NCBI RefSeq assembly: GCF_002269345.1 | Contig: NZ_CP022889.1 | Location: 2,638,852-2,702,851 of the forward strand | Reading direction: 5' to 3' | Length of the DNA: 64,000 nt | DNA from: Tsuneonella mangrovi | GTDB taxonomy: Bacteria; Pseudomonadota; Alphaproteobacteria; Sphingomonadales; Sphingomonadaceae | In this document: positions 52,416-63,000 of the stretch, piece by piece | Numbering within the stretch: the stretch's first letter is position 1 | Layout of the letters: each line of letters opens with the position of its first letter | Translations under genes and position numbers: made by a program | The notes under the pieces: model-generated | The model's database searches: none | What the model was told of the DNA's origin: nothing | What the model saw: only the letters and a program-made list of their open reading frames with translations

Positions 52416-53329
52416 CGCACACCTCCCATCGTGCCGACAGGATAGCTGGTCGGCTCGGTCCCGCGGACTACGGTCATCGCCGGGCCGGTATAGACCGGAA
52501 CGACCGGGCCGTTCATCGGGCCGTTGGCCGCCAGCACCGGAGCGGTGCCTCCGCCTCTGCCACGCCGGGCACCGATCACGATGCGCGGCAGGCCGAGCTG
52601 GCGGCTGGTGATCGTGGTCGGTGCGTCCTTCGCAGCGACGTCGTAAGGTGGATTTTCGATCTTGCGGAGCGTCAGCCGCAACGTTCCGAGGCGCTGGGCG
52701 ATCGCCAGGCGCTGTGCATCGACCGGTGTTACCGCCAGCGTAGCGACGCGGCTGACGCGCGGATTGCCGTCCTTGTCATTGGCGTTCTGGTCCATCGCGA
52801 GGACCTGGACGTTCTGCAGCACCATGTCGGCGCGCTGGTCCTGCGCATCGGCACCGTCGCCATCGATCTGGCGCACCAGCATCACGTCGACCATCGTGCC
52901 CGGGAGAACGAAGCCGCCGACACCGTTTACGGCGTCGACCGGAATGGAGGTGGCGCGCATCCCTTCGGGAAGCAGCGCGGCGAGCGTGGCGCGGCCATCG
53001 GTGCCGCTGACGTTGCTCGCGAGGACGGGTTCGTTGACGACGATCGGGCGCAAGGCCACGCGATTGTCCTTGAGCGCGTCATCGATGGAATTGAATGCTC
53101 CATCCGGAACGGACTGGGCGGGCCAGTTTTGCAGTTTGAGGTTCTGCGGAGTCAGCTTTTCGCCGAATTCGAGCGGCTGCGTGGCCACGACGATCCGCGC
53201 CAGTCGCTGCTGCTCGGCTAATGCCGCTTGCTTTTGCTCGACGCCCGAAAAATACGAATTCGCCAGAACGACGGCGATGAGGCCGACGATCACGGCGATT
53301 GCGAGCAACACGAGATTCCGCCCCTGCAT
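52412..53329 (-). CDS. cpaB: CpaB/RcpC pilus assembly protein
   Basis: 305 residues. One N-terminal anchor (NLVLLAIAVIVGLIAVVLAN), then a SAF-like domain at about 45-115 with ARIVVATQPLEFGEKLTPQN. The CpaB C-terminal region includes GFVLPGTMVDVMLV. It assembles with the secretin in the periplasm. It is the first gene after the flp terminator. Confidence 0.92.
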   Translation of the reverse strand: MQGRNLVLLAIAVIVGLIAVVLANSYFSGVEQKQAALAEQQRLARIVVATQPLEFGEKLTPQNLKLQNWPAQSVPDGAFNSIDDALKDNRVALRPIVVNEPVLASNVSGTDGRATLAALLPEGMRATSIPVDAVNGVGGFVLPGTMVDVMLVRQIDGDGADAQDQRADMVLQNVQVLAMDQNANDKDGNPRVSRVATLAVTPVDAQRLAIAQRLGTLRLTLRKIENPPYDVAAKDAPTTITSRQLGLPRIVIGARRGRGGGTAPVLAANGPMNGPVVPVYTGPAMTVVRGTEPTSYPVGTMGGVR

Positions 53330-53361
53330 GTCCTGATCCCCCGATCAAAATAAAAGGCAGA

Positions 53362-53390
53362 ATCGGCCCCTTCGCGGTGAAGGGGCCGAT
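53362..53390 (-). terminator. Intrinsic terminator between flp pilin and cpaB
   Basis: ATCGGCCCCTTC at 53362-53373 pairs with GAAGGGGCCGAT at 53379-53390, 12 perfect pairs and a 5-base loop. Read on the minus strand, the stem is followed by a T-rich stretch (CTGCCTTTTATTTTGATC). It should cut most transcripts after the abundant pilin while letting some read into cpaB. Confidence 0.85.
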
Positions 53391-53405
53391 CCTGTTTTCA
53401 GGATT

Positions 53406-53624
53406 TTAGCAGGTCGAGCTGGTCGACCAGCTGGTCGCAGTGTTGGTGCTGTTGTTGCACGCAAGCACTTCGTTCGCTGCGCCACCGATGGCGTTGGTCA
53501 CGTTGTTGCCGAGGATCAGCGCGGCAGCGCCGATACCGACACCGACAATCGCGATGATCAACGCATATTCGGCTGCCGAAGCGCCGGACTCGTCAGCGAT
53601 AAAGGTCTTCAGAAAGGTCTTCAT
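53406..53624 (-). CDS. flp: Flp-type major pilin
   Basis: 72 residues. The leader MKTFLKTFIADESG is followed by the mature ASAAEYALIIAIVGVGIG; the cut falls after Gly14, with Glu at +5 and Tyr at +6 as in all Flp pilins. The tail, after the hydrophobic helix, holds Cys56 and the final Cys72 around a Ser/Thr-rich loop (NNSTNTATSWSTSST). It heads the tad cluster, is followed by a strong terminator and is the most likely highly expressed gene of the region. Confidence 0.95.
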   Translation of the reverse strand: MKTFLKTFIADESGASAAEYALIIAIVGVGIGAAALILGNNVTNAIGGAANEVLACNNSTNTATSWSTSSTC

Positions 53625-54066
53625 GGTTTCAATTCCCCTAACAGCGCTTTGGCCAACCGCCACCGCGCAATTCCTGTCCAGGGCCACCAGCTATTGCCGG
53701 ATGGCCAGTCCAAAGGGCTGCATGTGAAGGGACCCGTTATCGTTATCTGCAAGAGATACCGAGACTTGCGTCCCCGTCACTTGCCAGCCCTTCGAAACCG
53801 ATTGCAGTTTCCAAAATCATTCTAACCCGGTCAAATCAAAAGCGTTAGGAAAAAATTAACTCCGGTTTTCTGGCGTTTAGAACTAAACGCGACGAACAGA
53901 GATGGTTAATCCGGTAACCCACTCCAGCAATGATGTCGCAGGACGGGACATGATTCTCGATCTCGGGATCGATCATACGAATCATTGGCTTCGAAGTCGG
54001 TCCGAATCGAATCGCGGTATGAGGTTTGGCTATCGATCGATATCGCCGCGATCTTGGAAGTTTCGT
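53625..54066. promoter_or_regulatory. flp upstream region, 442 bp, with CtrA-like box at 53845-53860
   Basis: No gene is present. At 53845-53860 the sequence TTAG-GAAAAAA-TTAAC has the TTAA-N7-TTAA spacing of CtrA sites with one mismatch in the first half. In Caulobacter pilA is CtrA-activated, so control of flp by CtrA is plausible here. The box lies about 220 bp from the pilin ATG, so a long leader or a second promoter must exist. The region is markedly AT-richer than its surroundings. Confidence 0.5.
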
Positions 54067-55620
54067 TCAGTTTTGTAGCTGGTCCGCAGGACGGGCGGCT
54101 ATCCGATCGTAGAGGACCGAACTTCCCTCGAAACGGATCGGTCGCCAGCCCGGCAAACGCCTCGGTGGGACCGTCCACAAAACCCACAGCATCGAAATCT
54201 GCTCAGGGATGGCGCTCGCTCGCCGCTCAATGTTGCGAGGGCCCTTGCAGGAGTCTGCAATCTGAGAGCCTTCCCGCTGAAACGCACCGGCATCGCGATT
54301 GTGAATGGTCAGGAGTTGCTGTCCGGTAATCGACCACTGATCGTTGGAAAAGGCGTGCCTATTAAGCAGCGCATAGCTGGCAAGATGCGTGCGGCGCTCC
54401 TTCCCCAGCAAAACGAACGATCTACAAGGAAGGACAATTTGGGACACCAGCTCCGAGCCGTAGGGCAAATCTTCGATGACAGCCGTTTCCTTGCTGATGG
54501 TTTCACTCCACATAGCAAAACTGGCGGTGTTCGTCGCTAGCCTGGCGAGCATGAAGGCGATGCCGAATAGGACGAGAACACCCTCAAGTTTGAAGTTTTC
54601 GTCGTCTTCGATGCGGAACGCGCAAAGCGCAAAAATCATGGCACTTGGAATGATACGCATATCAGCAAAATTCGAACCGGCGAGTTTGAGCGGAAGGACA
54701 ACTGCGCACGCTCCCAACGCGATCGCGGCCAAAGTCAGGCCGCGGTCACAAGTAACCTTCTTCGAAAAAGCGGACCAAGCGACCAGAATCAAAATGACGA
54801 CAGCACCGATCTCGTCCCACCTCTGCCAACGATCCTCAAGCACATTGAGCAGAAAATACAATTTGATCGGAAGGAGGAAGAAACCGGAGGCATCGAATGA
54901 CGATCGCACTGTCGCGGCAAGGGTGGCTACCTGTGGGATCAACAAGCATGAAGAAGCCGCAAACGCACGAGCTAAGGTGGCAGTCTTGAAACCGGTCTTC
55001 TTGTATTGGCGTGAGAGCTCGGTCGTTCCCACGACGACGCACAAGACACCCCATGCTGCGAGGTGGCAGATCCAGATAGCGCAACTGATCGCGGCGAAGG
55101 TAAGCCATCGCAAAGCTGGGCGATCGGACAGCCAATCGGAAATCCACGCGGCAGATGCCAATGTTGCAAGGGCAACGCCGAGTGAGAAATTGATGAAGCC
55201 GTAGTTGAATGCTGCACTGTAGCTCAGCGGAATCGCGAACACCGCGAAGGGTGTGATACGGCAATGGGCAATCCGGCTGAGCAGGAGAATTCCCAATACC
55301 TGGAGCGCGATTATCGCCATCACAATGGCCTTAACCGCCGCATGGAGTCCGATTGCTGGCCCGAGGAACTCAACCAGCAGGTCCACCCCCAGGTTCGGTA
55401 CAAGTGCCCACGTGAAGCTGTACCAATGGCTGAGGACAGGATCTCGACCAGCATCCAGTTGGATCATGTATCGCGCCATGTGCCCAGGAATGTCCGTCAA
55501 GGGCGGAATGGTGGGGTAGGCAAGCGGGATTAGAGTCAGCGCAATTAGGAGCGCTGACCAAATGGCAAACTGCTGTTTGCTTTGGTCAGGTCCGAGAAGC
55601 GATGTGATGACCATTTCCAT
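54067..55620 (-). CDS. Multi-membrane protein, possible glycosyltransferase of GT-C type
   Basis: 517 residues from ATG 55620 (a TTG three codons earlier is possible). About ten hydrophobic helices run through residues 15-380, for example AIWSALLIALTLIPLAYPTI and LTFAAISCAIWICHLAAWGV. An early DIPGHMARYMIQLDAGRDP loop could be the acidic catalytic loop of a GT-C enzyme. A soluble C-terminal part of about 130 residues ends it. It follows the O-mannosyltransferase-family gene by 60 bp on the same strand. I recognise no exact family. Confidence 0.6.
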   Translation of the reverse strand: MEMVITSLLGPDQSKQQFAIWSALLIALTLIPLAYPTIPPLTDIPGHMARYMIQLDAGRDPVLSHWYSFTWALVPNLGVDLLVEFLGPAIGLHAAVKAIVMAIIALQVLGILLLSRIAHCRITPFAVFAIPLSYSAAFNYGFINFSLGVALATLASAAWISDWLSDRPALRWLTFAAISCAIWICHLAAWGVLCVVVGTTELSRQYKKTGFKTATLARAFAASSCLLIPQVATLAATVRSSFDASGFFLLPIKLYFLLNVLEDRWQRWDEIGAVVILILVAWSAFSKKVTCDRGLTLAAIALGACAVVLPLKLAGSNFADMRIIPSAMIFALCAFRIEDDENFKLEGVLVLFGIAFMLARLATNTASFAMWSETISKETAVIEDLPYGSELVSQIVLPCRSFVLLGKERRTHLASYALLNRHAFSNDQWSITGQQLLTIHNRDAGAFQREGSQIADSCKGPRNIERRASAIPEQISMLWVLWTVPPRRLPGWRPIRFEGSSVLYDRIAARPADQLQN

Positions 55621-55680
55621 CGCTAGCAATGGAGCGATCGAGATCGTCGAATTTGCACTCGAGCTGAAATCACGGTTGGC

Positions 55681-57045
55681 TCATGGCTGCACGGTGTTCT
55701 TGCGGGCACGCGCACACTTTTGCTCTGCCGGATGGACGAGGCAGTCTTGAGACCACAACATTAGTTCCCAGCCATTTCCGACTGGTCGCCTGTCCCCCAC
55801 CTTGGGGGGATGCACTTCCCAGCCCGGCAACGAGGTGTAGCGCTCTTGCTTGGTCCCAATCGAGGCTGCGGTAATCACGGGATAGAAAAACGCGAATGCC
55901 GCAAGATAGACTGTGAGTAAGCTTGGAATTGCTATGCGACCAATCCGAGGCGGAATTTTTGCGGCGAGTTGTGCAGCGACTGACAATGCAACGATCGACG
56001 ATAGATTGTAGTGATAGAGGAACTGCACAGGCTTGCCGCTGGCAATCCAGAATGCGAACGTGAACAGGTACAGCAGGGCAGGTGCGCCCAGACGCCAGTC
56101 CCGTTTGGCAGGTAAGAGGAACAGACTAATAGCTACCGCCGGGAGCGAGATCAATGTCGCGACCGGGTTCTGGCCCAACACGATCATCATATCCTTCCCG
56201 GTAAAGAACCCGTTGTAAATCCACATCTGACCGCGCCCGATCGGCCAATCCCACCAGTGGGACGCGTAAGGATGGCCGCCGATATACAAGCCGAGCGAGA
56301 AGGTCATCATGCGCTGGAGAGGCAGGATCTCAGCGATCGGAAGTGGATTCTTGTCGATGAAGAATATCGGCAGGAAAGTAAGAAAATAAGTTGCGACCGA
56401 GATACCTCCAAATGCCACCAATAGCTTGATGGCAAGTCGGGGGTCTCGCCAAAAGCGAACGATCGTCGCCAGGCCCATGAACCCGTAAAGCGGCGCTGCG
56501 GTCCACTTTGCCGCCATCGCGCAGCCCATCGCGAACCCTGCGAGGGCGAAGCAGATCAGACGTCGTCGATCATGCATCACTCCATTTACAAAGAATGCCG
56601 AACCGATCCCCGCGAAGCCCAACATATAAGGGTCGAGGATCGCCATGCGAGACGTTGCGAAGTACAGGAAGTTGAAAGCGACGAGCACACCGAAGATCAT
56701 CGTCGACCTGGCAGAAGCGGTTAGCTTGAAATGCGCGCGTTGAAAGGCGAACAGGCCGATCGTGCCAAGGATCAGCGAACCCAACCTGATGCCGCCGAAC
56801 GATTTGCCGAAAAGTATCATCGAGACTGCGATCATTTCCTTGGCGAGCATCGGATGCTCGCGGTTGATCACTTCCTTCCATGCCAGCAGCTTGAGCGCTG
56901 CGTTTACATACCAGGTCTCATCGAAATAGAGGATCTTCGGCAGATAGAGCCGGTTCAGTCCCAGCAGAAAGAACGCCAGACATATGAGCAGGTTAGCGAC
57001 CAGCGGATCGCGGTCGTCCGCGAAGAGCCTGGCAAGACCGCGCAT
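55681..57045 (-). CDS. Protein O-mannosyltransferase (PMT, GT39) family membrane protein
   Basis: 454 residues from MRGLARLFADDRDPL. The first loop has YFDETWYVNAA with the acidic pair expected of GT39, then NREHPMLAKEMIAV, the family HPxLAK motif. About nine to ten helices follow, with no soluble extra domain. Enzymes of this family move mannose from a polyprenyl carrier to Ser/Thr of exported proteins. It ends the run herA, PMT, GT-C-like on the minus strand and lies 2.1 kb from the flp pilin with its Ser/Thr-rich tail. Target proteins are not known. Confidence 0.8.
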   Translation of the reverse strand: MRGLARLFADDRDPLVANLLICLAFFLLGLNRLYLPKILYFDETWYVNAALKLLAWKEVINREHPMLAKEMIAVSMILFGKSFGGIRLGSLILGTIGLFAFQRAHFKLTASARSTMIFGVLVAFNFLYFATSRMAILDPYMLGFAGIGSAFFVNGVMHDRRRLICFALAGFAMGCAMAAKWTAAPLYGFMGLATIVRFWRDPRLAIKLLVAFGGISVATYFLTFLPIFFIDKNPLPIAEILPLQRMMTFSLGLYIGGHPYASHWWDWPIGRGQMWIYNGFFTGKDMMIVLGQNPVATLISLPAVAISLFLLPAKRDWRLGAPALLYLFTFAFWIASGKPVQFLYHYNLSSIVALSVAAQLAAKIPPRIGRIAIPSLLTVYLAAFAFFYPVITAASIGTKQERYTSLPGWEVHPPKVGDRRPVGNGWELMLWSQDCLVHPAEQKCARARKNTVQP

Positions 57046-57050
57046 CGGAC

Positions 57051-58652
57051 CTACCTCTCGCTCTGCCACCGCTTGACGGTTCGCTCGAGCAGGTCGGCCG
57101 TCGCGTGGTCGTGGGTCCAGCGTTCGGAGAAAACCGGATCGTCTGACGCGGGGCGCTTTTCTTCTTCGAGGGTGTCGATCATCACGCGCATCGGGATCGG
57201 AACGCCGTCGCCGGTGATGATGCATTCGCGGTTCTTGAGCGTGCCGACGCTGCCCGCGAAGCTGCGTGCACCCTCGGCCAGCGCGGCCATCAGGTGCTGT
57301 TGGTCGTTCTGGTTGTTGAGCCGCAAGGACATGATCGTGCCGCACTGCGACAGCGCGGTTTCTGAAAGCTCGGACGGGCGCTGGGTAATCATCCCAAGGC
57401 ACACGCCATACTTGCGCCCTTCGCGGCTGATGCGTTCGAGCTGCTTTTCGACCGAGCGGGTCGCTTCGGACTTGAACCGCGGCAGGTAACGATGTGCTTC
57501 CTCGCACACCAGCAACACCGGAGCGCGTGTGTCGCGCGGCGCCCAGATCGCATAGTCGAGGATCAGCCGCGCGAGCGTGGCGACCACGACATTGACGATC
57601 TCGGTCGGCACCCCAGCCAGGTCAACGATCGAGACCGGCTTGCCCTGGTTGGGGATGCGCAGCAGCCCGCCGAGCAGGTTTTCGAGCGATGCATCGGCGT
57701 GTTCGGCGTTGAAGATGAAGTCGTAGCGCCGGTCGCGGAAGAACTGTTCGATCGTGAGGCGCAAGTGGGTGTAGCGGCTGGCATCGCCGATCTTCTCCAG
57801 CTTGCCGGCTTCTTCCTCGAGCGCGCCGGTGAGATCCGCGAGTTGGTACGCCACCGGCGTGTCGGCGGTTATCTTCGACGGATTCATCAAGCTGATGTTC
57901 CGTCGGCGCGCGGCGAGCAGGACTTTGGCCATGATGTTGGCATCGATCGTCCGTTCATCCGCTGTGCCGGTTATGAACGCGTCGCAATGCTCGTCGAAAT
58001 TGAGCGCCCAGTATGGCAGCTTGAGGTTGTCGACATCCCACACTTGCGCGAGGTCGCCGAACGCGTGCGAATATTCGCCGTGCGGGTCGAAAATGATCAC
58101 GTGTCCGGCTTGCGCGCGCTGGACGATCCGGTCGAGCATCAGGGTAACGGTGGTCGACTTACCCGCGCCGCTCGATCCGACGACCGCGAAGTGCCGCCCC
58201 ATCAGCATGTCGAACAGGATCGGCGCTCGCACGTCTTGCGTCGGGAAGACGGTGCCGACCTGGATGTGCGGCTTGTCGGGCGGGGCGAAGATCGTGGCGA
58301 GGTCGGCTTCGCTCGCGAACGAGAGCGGATCGCCCGGCTGCGGATAATGGGTTACGCCGCGCCGGAAAGTGGTGAGCCGACCGCCGGCATCGAGCGGCCC
58401 TTCGCCGATATATTCGAGCTCGCCGACGATCCGAGTGTGATCGTCAGGGGCACTGCGAAGCCCGGTGAGGCTGCCGAAGATGGCGGTGCCGAGGACCTCG
58501 ATCCGCATGATCGCGCCAATCGAAGCGTTCGCTCCGCTATCGGTCCCACTTGCCCGGAATGCTTCGAGCCTGTCCCGCTCGATGCTGCAAAGGGCAACGC
58601 CGCCATCGGTGTCGAGCACCGATCCCAGGATGGTCGAATTGCTTGCGCTCAA
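57051..58652 (-). CDS. HerA-like ATPase/helicase
   Basis: 533 residues using a TTG start at 58652 with GGGGGA about eight bases upstream; no ATG fits. The barrel domain at about 1-120 precedes Walker A (VVGSSGAGKSTTVTLML), then IIFDPHGEYSHAFG, the Walker B-like VLLVCEEAHRYLPRF, and an arginine-rich end. HerA proteins pump DNA with NurA or act with other partners; no nurA is adjacent here. It starts the transcript that includes the PMT gene, 5 bp downstream. A DNA-processing or defence role cannot be told apart from this window. Confidence 0.85.
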   Translation of the reverse strand: MSASNSTILGSVLDTDGGVALCSIERDRLEAFRASGTDSGANASIGAIMRIEVLGTAIFGSLTGLRSAPDDHTRIVGELEYIGEGPLDAGGRLTTFRRGVTHYPQPGDPLSFASEADLATIFAPPDKPHIQVGTVFPTQDVRAPILFDMLMGRHFAVVGSSGAGKSTTVTLMLDRIVQRAQAGHVIIFDPHGEYSHAFGDLAQVWDVDNLKLPYWALNFDEHCDAFITGTADERTIDANIMAKVLLAARRRNISLMNPSKITADTPVAYQLADLTGALEEEAGKLEKIGDASRYTHLRLTIEQFFRDRRYDFIFNAEHADASLENLLGGLLRIPNQGKPVSIVDLAGVPTEIVNVVVATLARLILDYAIWAPRDTRAPVLLVCEEAHRYLPRFKSEATRSVEKQLERISREGRKYGVCLGMITQRPSELSETALSQCGTIMSLRLNNQNDQQHLMAALAEGARSFAGSVGTLKNRECIITGDGVPIPMRVMIDTLEEEKRPASDDPVFSERWTHDHATADLLERTVKRWQSER

Positions 58653-58830
58653 AGTTCCAGTCCCCCATGTCCGGATACCCGGCCGAGCAGATCGCACGGG
58701 CAAATCGGGCTTGCGCCCGTCAAGTCAATTAGAGCCCGATGTTCGAATAAATTGAACCGTCCCGCAAGCACTTGTTCGACAGTGTATCGCTTCGGGCTGG
58801 TATTGGGGCTGCAGGAACCGGGGTCGGTTC

Positions 58831-59556
58831 CTAGCCGGAGATTTCGATTCGGTCGCCTGCCGGATCGTAGCGCACCGTCAGCCCGCTAGCGCGCAGCTTG
58901 GCGAACGAAACGTATGGGGCGTCCTTCGTAAGAGCGCCGAGCTGGGGGAGGGCGTTGTGGCTCGCCTCAGCTGCGCGATCGAGGTCCGCGCGAGCGATCC
59001 ACAACTGAGTGCCGCTGCCCACGCGTAGGCGGACTTTCCCGACGCTGGCCCCGTTCAGGATGAGCGGTTTGCTTACCTCCAGCCTCGCAGGATCGCTGCC
59101 GGGGGTTGCATCGTTCGAGCTGCTCAGGTTGTAGCTGATCGCCATTGGCACCAGCCGGTCTACGGTTCTGGGGGAGGACCGGACTTGTCCGTCGGCTATG
59201 CTGGCGCCCCCGAAATCAGCGAACGCTGCGGCAAATTCATGCCGGATCGTCGACGGTGGCTGACCGTCCAGGCCTGTCGGGACGGTTGAACCCCTTGGAA
59301 GTTGTGCGGACGTTCGCTCGCCATCAGACGTCTGTGCCATCGAATTGATTTGCGGATGTGCCGGAGCAATCGCGGGTTCAATTGCGGGAAGTGCGAAGCG
59401 GACCTGATACGAGGTCAGCCAGGGCGCCTCGAACGAAAAGCTTTGTCCAATCAACCACAAACTAAAGGCAATCGAACCGATGCAGATTGCCGCTGCGCTC
59501 GCTATTTTTGCAAGCGGCGAACGGTTGTTTGGCACTGGCTGAGCAGTCGCCGGCAT
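58831..59556 (-). CDS. Membrane-anchored periplasmic unknown protein
   Basis: 241 residues. One N-terminal helix (IASAAAICIGSIAFSLWLIG) anchors a periplasmic part. The middle is low complexity; the C-terminal 90 residues look folded (KPLILNGASVGKVRLRVGSG, TKDAPYVSFAKLRASGLTVR). The ordered end resembles a small beta domain. It lies about 530 bp from the giant adhesin and is divergent from it, which may be chance. No family is recognised. Confidence 0.55.
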   Translation of the reverse strand: MPATAQPVPNNRSPLAKIASAAAICIGSIAFSLWLIGQSFSFEAPWLTSYQVRFALPAIEPAIAPAHPQINSMAQTSDGERTSAQLPRGSTVPTGLDGQPPSTIRHEFAAAFADFGGASIADGQVRSSPRTVDRLVPMAISYNLSSSNDATPGSDPARLEVSKPLILNGASVGKVRLRVGSGTQLWIARADLDRAAEASHNALPQLGALTKDAPYVSFAKLRASGLTVRYDPAGDRIEISG

Positions 59557-60084
59557 GGCTGAAAAATTCCCGCTTGAGAGTCGTGCTTAAGCGACTCGAA
59601 TATCACGCTTGGAGCATCGCGCGAAGCGTTCGCTTGTTGGAGGTGTCAGCGTGAAACACTTCGATTGCCGAATTTCAGGTCATTTTGGACGTGTCCAGGT
59701 GCGCAAATATTTCTCAATCCGGGCAGAGGCTGAGGCAGGAAATTTGCCGGAGATCTGGTTAACGTTCCCATGTCTCGGATTGAGACAGTGATTGAACGCA
59801 ATTGATTGTATTCAAACGAAACTGCAATTTTCGTGCGCGTTTGGTTAAAGATGTTGCAACCATATGTGTTTCCTGTTCTTCTCCTGTCCAGAACGACTCG
59901 CTGGATAATCTGCTCGTTCCTCAGGGTGGGGGGTGCAGTCCGGCGATAAGAACAAATCGGGCCGCAGGAACGACTTCGAGCATGGATTGCCTGTCGGGCA
60001 AACTGTGATCGGGCCGGTTGGCTGCGTCGATCCTGCTGCCGCAAGGGGCCGCGCCAGGGGCGCGGCATCGAAGGTTGGACGGCT
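59557..60084. other. Upstream region of the giant adhesin, 528 bp
   Basis: No gene I can support; the small frame at 59609 has no ribosome site. A GC-rich hairpin, GCCGCGCC at 60048-60055 with GGCGCGGC at 60059-60066, ends 18 bases before the ATG and could limit ribosome access. AT-rich stretches around 59795-59870 probably contain the promoter. A GTTAAC half-site occurs near 59758. Confidence 0.45.
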
Positions 60085-63000
60085 ATGGATTTCGATAACC
60101 ACGATCGCGGACAGTTCCACGGCGATGACGCATCGCACGGCGCACATTCCGATCAATCGACTCACGCGAATCCCAAAACGCACAACCCGGCTCTGCCTCA
60201 AGCCGATGCGCACCTCCAGGCCAATGGCGCAGCTGATGCCTCAGTTGGTCAGGGAGCGTCACAGGTCCTTACAGCAGACGCCAACAACGTCATCATCCTT
60301 CCCGCGGGGGTCGAACTCGACGCGATCCACGTCGAGGGCCGCGACCTGGTCATCGTGGCCGACGACGGCACGCACTACGTCATCCCCGATGGCGCGATCA
60401 TCGTTCCGCAACTGGTCGTCGATGGCGTATCGGTGCCCCCGCTCAACCTCGCTGCGCTGCTGATCGGGCAAGAACCGCAGCCGGCAGCGGGCGCGCCGCA
60501 GAGTTCGGGTGGCGATTTTGCCGCACCGGTCGGCGACATTCAGGCCGCTTACGGCTTGGGCAACCTGCTCCCTTACACTGAGTTGCAGTTCCCGCAGTAT
60601 CAGCGTGAAGAAATCCTTCCCAACGTTCAGAACAAGCTGCCGGGCGTGATCGTGATTACGCCAGACCAGCCGGCAGGGGCGCAGTCGGCGACCTCGACCG
60701 TCTACGAAGCGGGCCTCGGGGCACCGCATTCGCCTCCCGGTACCGATGCTGCCGCGAACAGCGAAACGACCGTCGGCACGATCGACTATACCTCGCCCGA
60801 CGGGCTTGGCTCGATCTCGCTCAACGGGGTCGATATTACGCAGGTGGGCCAGACATTTACCGGCCAGTACGGTACGCTCACGATCACCAGCATCGCGCCC
60901 GGTGCGATCGGCTATAGCTACACGCTGACCGACAACACGCTCGGGCAGTCGATGGGCGATATGTTCGACGTCGTGGTGACCGACACCAATGGCGACCAGG
61001 CTGCCGCCTCGCTCACGATCAGCATCGTCGACGACGGACCGGTCGCCAATCCGGATACCGATCACGTCGCAGCGGGTACATACGGACCCGAAACCGGCAA
61101 CGTGATGACCGGCGCCGGCACCACCAGCGGGGCTGCTGGTGCCGACCAGCAGGGGGCCGATGGTGCGAAGGTTAGCGGTGCCGATGGGTTCGGCGGAGAC
61201 GGTGTCGTTCAGGGCAACGGCTCGATTGTCGTAACCGGCGAATACGGCACCCTGACGATCGATCCGAACGGCCACTACAGCTATGTCCGTGCCGCTGGGG
61301 GCCCGGGCGGGGTCACGGATACGTTCCACTACACCCTCACCGATGCCGATGGCAGCACTGCCAGTTCGACCTTGACGATCGATATCGGCGACAGTCCAGC
61401 GAGCGTCGTTTCGGTGCCGCTGGTCGGCCCGGGAACGATTGTCGATGAAGCAGGTCTTCCTGCGCGCCCGGGCGGTTCTCCGGGCAGCTCGACCGGCGAC
61501 GGATCGAACATCACCACGGGAACTATCCAAGTCACTGCGCCTGACGGGATCGCTTCGGTGGAAATCAACCACATCGTCGTCACCGGCGCGGGACAGCAGA
61601 TCAACACGCCCGACGGTTACCTGACCATCGTCGATTACAACCCGACCACGGGCCAGATCGACTACCAGTTTACGCTGACCACAAACACCTCGGGCGACAA
61701 CACTTCAGTGTCGTTCGACGTCAAGGTCACCGATACCGATGGTGACAGTGACCAGAAGCCGTTCGTCATTCACATCATCGATGACCATCCGACTGCGGTC
61801 GATGATCCGCTGGTGAGCGTTGCCGAAGACGCTTCCGGCACAGTCGGCGGCAACGTGATGACCAACGATACCCAAGGCGCTGATGGCGCGAAGGTCGTTT
61901 CGGTCAACATCGACGGGGTAGACCATGTGGTCGATCCGAGCACCGGCGTCACCGTCGCGACCCCCGAAGGCACCTACACGATCAATGCCGACGGGACATG
62001 GACTTTCGATCCCAACCCGGGCCAGAACCAGAGCAATGGTCCGATCGACGCGGGGTTCCACTACACCATCCAGGACGGTGACGGCGACCAGTCGACCGCA
62101 ACGCAGCCGATCAACATCACCGACGGTGCCAATCCGATCGGTCCGGCTCTGCAATCGGTCGTCGTCGACGACCAGAACCTTGCAGATGGAAGCACTCCGT
62201 CCGCGACACAGCCGCCGAGCGCGTCGGCCACGTTGGCGTTCACCGCGGGGTCGGATCCGATCACTTCGATCGTGTTCGGCGATACCAGTGGCCTCAACGG
62301 CAATCTGACGTGGACCCGCGTCAACGACACGACGATCGAGGGCCATGACGGCAGCCGTCTCGTTGTCACGCTCACGCTGCAGGTTTCGGGCGACACCGCG
62401 ACAGTAGTGACAACGCTCAACGACAACTACCTGCATCCGGCCGGCGGGGGCGACCAGACGACCGCGATCGGCACAGCGACGGTCGTCGCGACCGACCTTG
62501 ACGGTGACACCGCGACCGGCTCGGTTGCGGTCGGTGTGTCGGACGACTTGCCGACGTTGGCGGTTGGCACTCCGGTGGCGGATTCGGTGCAGGTCGACGA
62601 GACCCACCTCGGCACTTCGAGCGGACTGATCGATTTCTCCGGCCTGTTCACGCCCGACTATCACGCCGACAGCAACGGGACGATCGGCAACTATCAGCTC
62701 GGCATCAGCGCCGACGGGGCCGACACAGGCCTGGTCGATACGGCGACCGGGCAGGCAGTGGTACTGCACATGGTTGGCGGCGTGGTCGAAGGCGTTACCG
62801 CAGGCAGCGGGGACGTCGTGTTCACGCTCACCGTCGATGCCTCCGGCTCGGTCGAGCTGACCCAGCTGCGCGCGATCGTCCACGGCGATACGTCGAGCTA
62901 CAACGAAGCTTCGCCTGCGCTCGATCCCTCGCTCATCACGCTCTCGGCCACCGCGACCGATGGCGATGGCGATTCGGTGACTAACTCGGCGCACATCGGA

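Noticed and set aside
59609..59791. 60-codon plus-strand frame upstream of the adhesin
   Set aside because: No ribosome site; lies in a probable promoter region.
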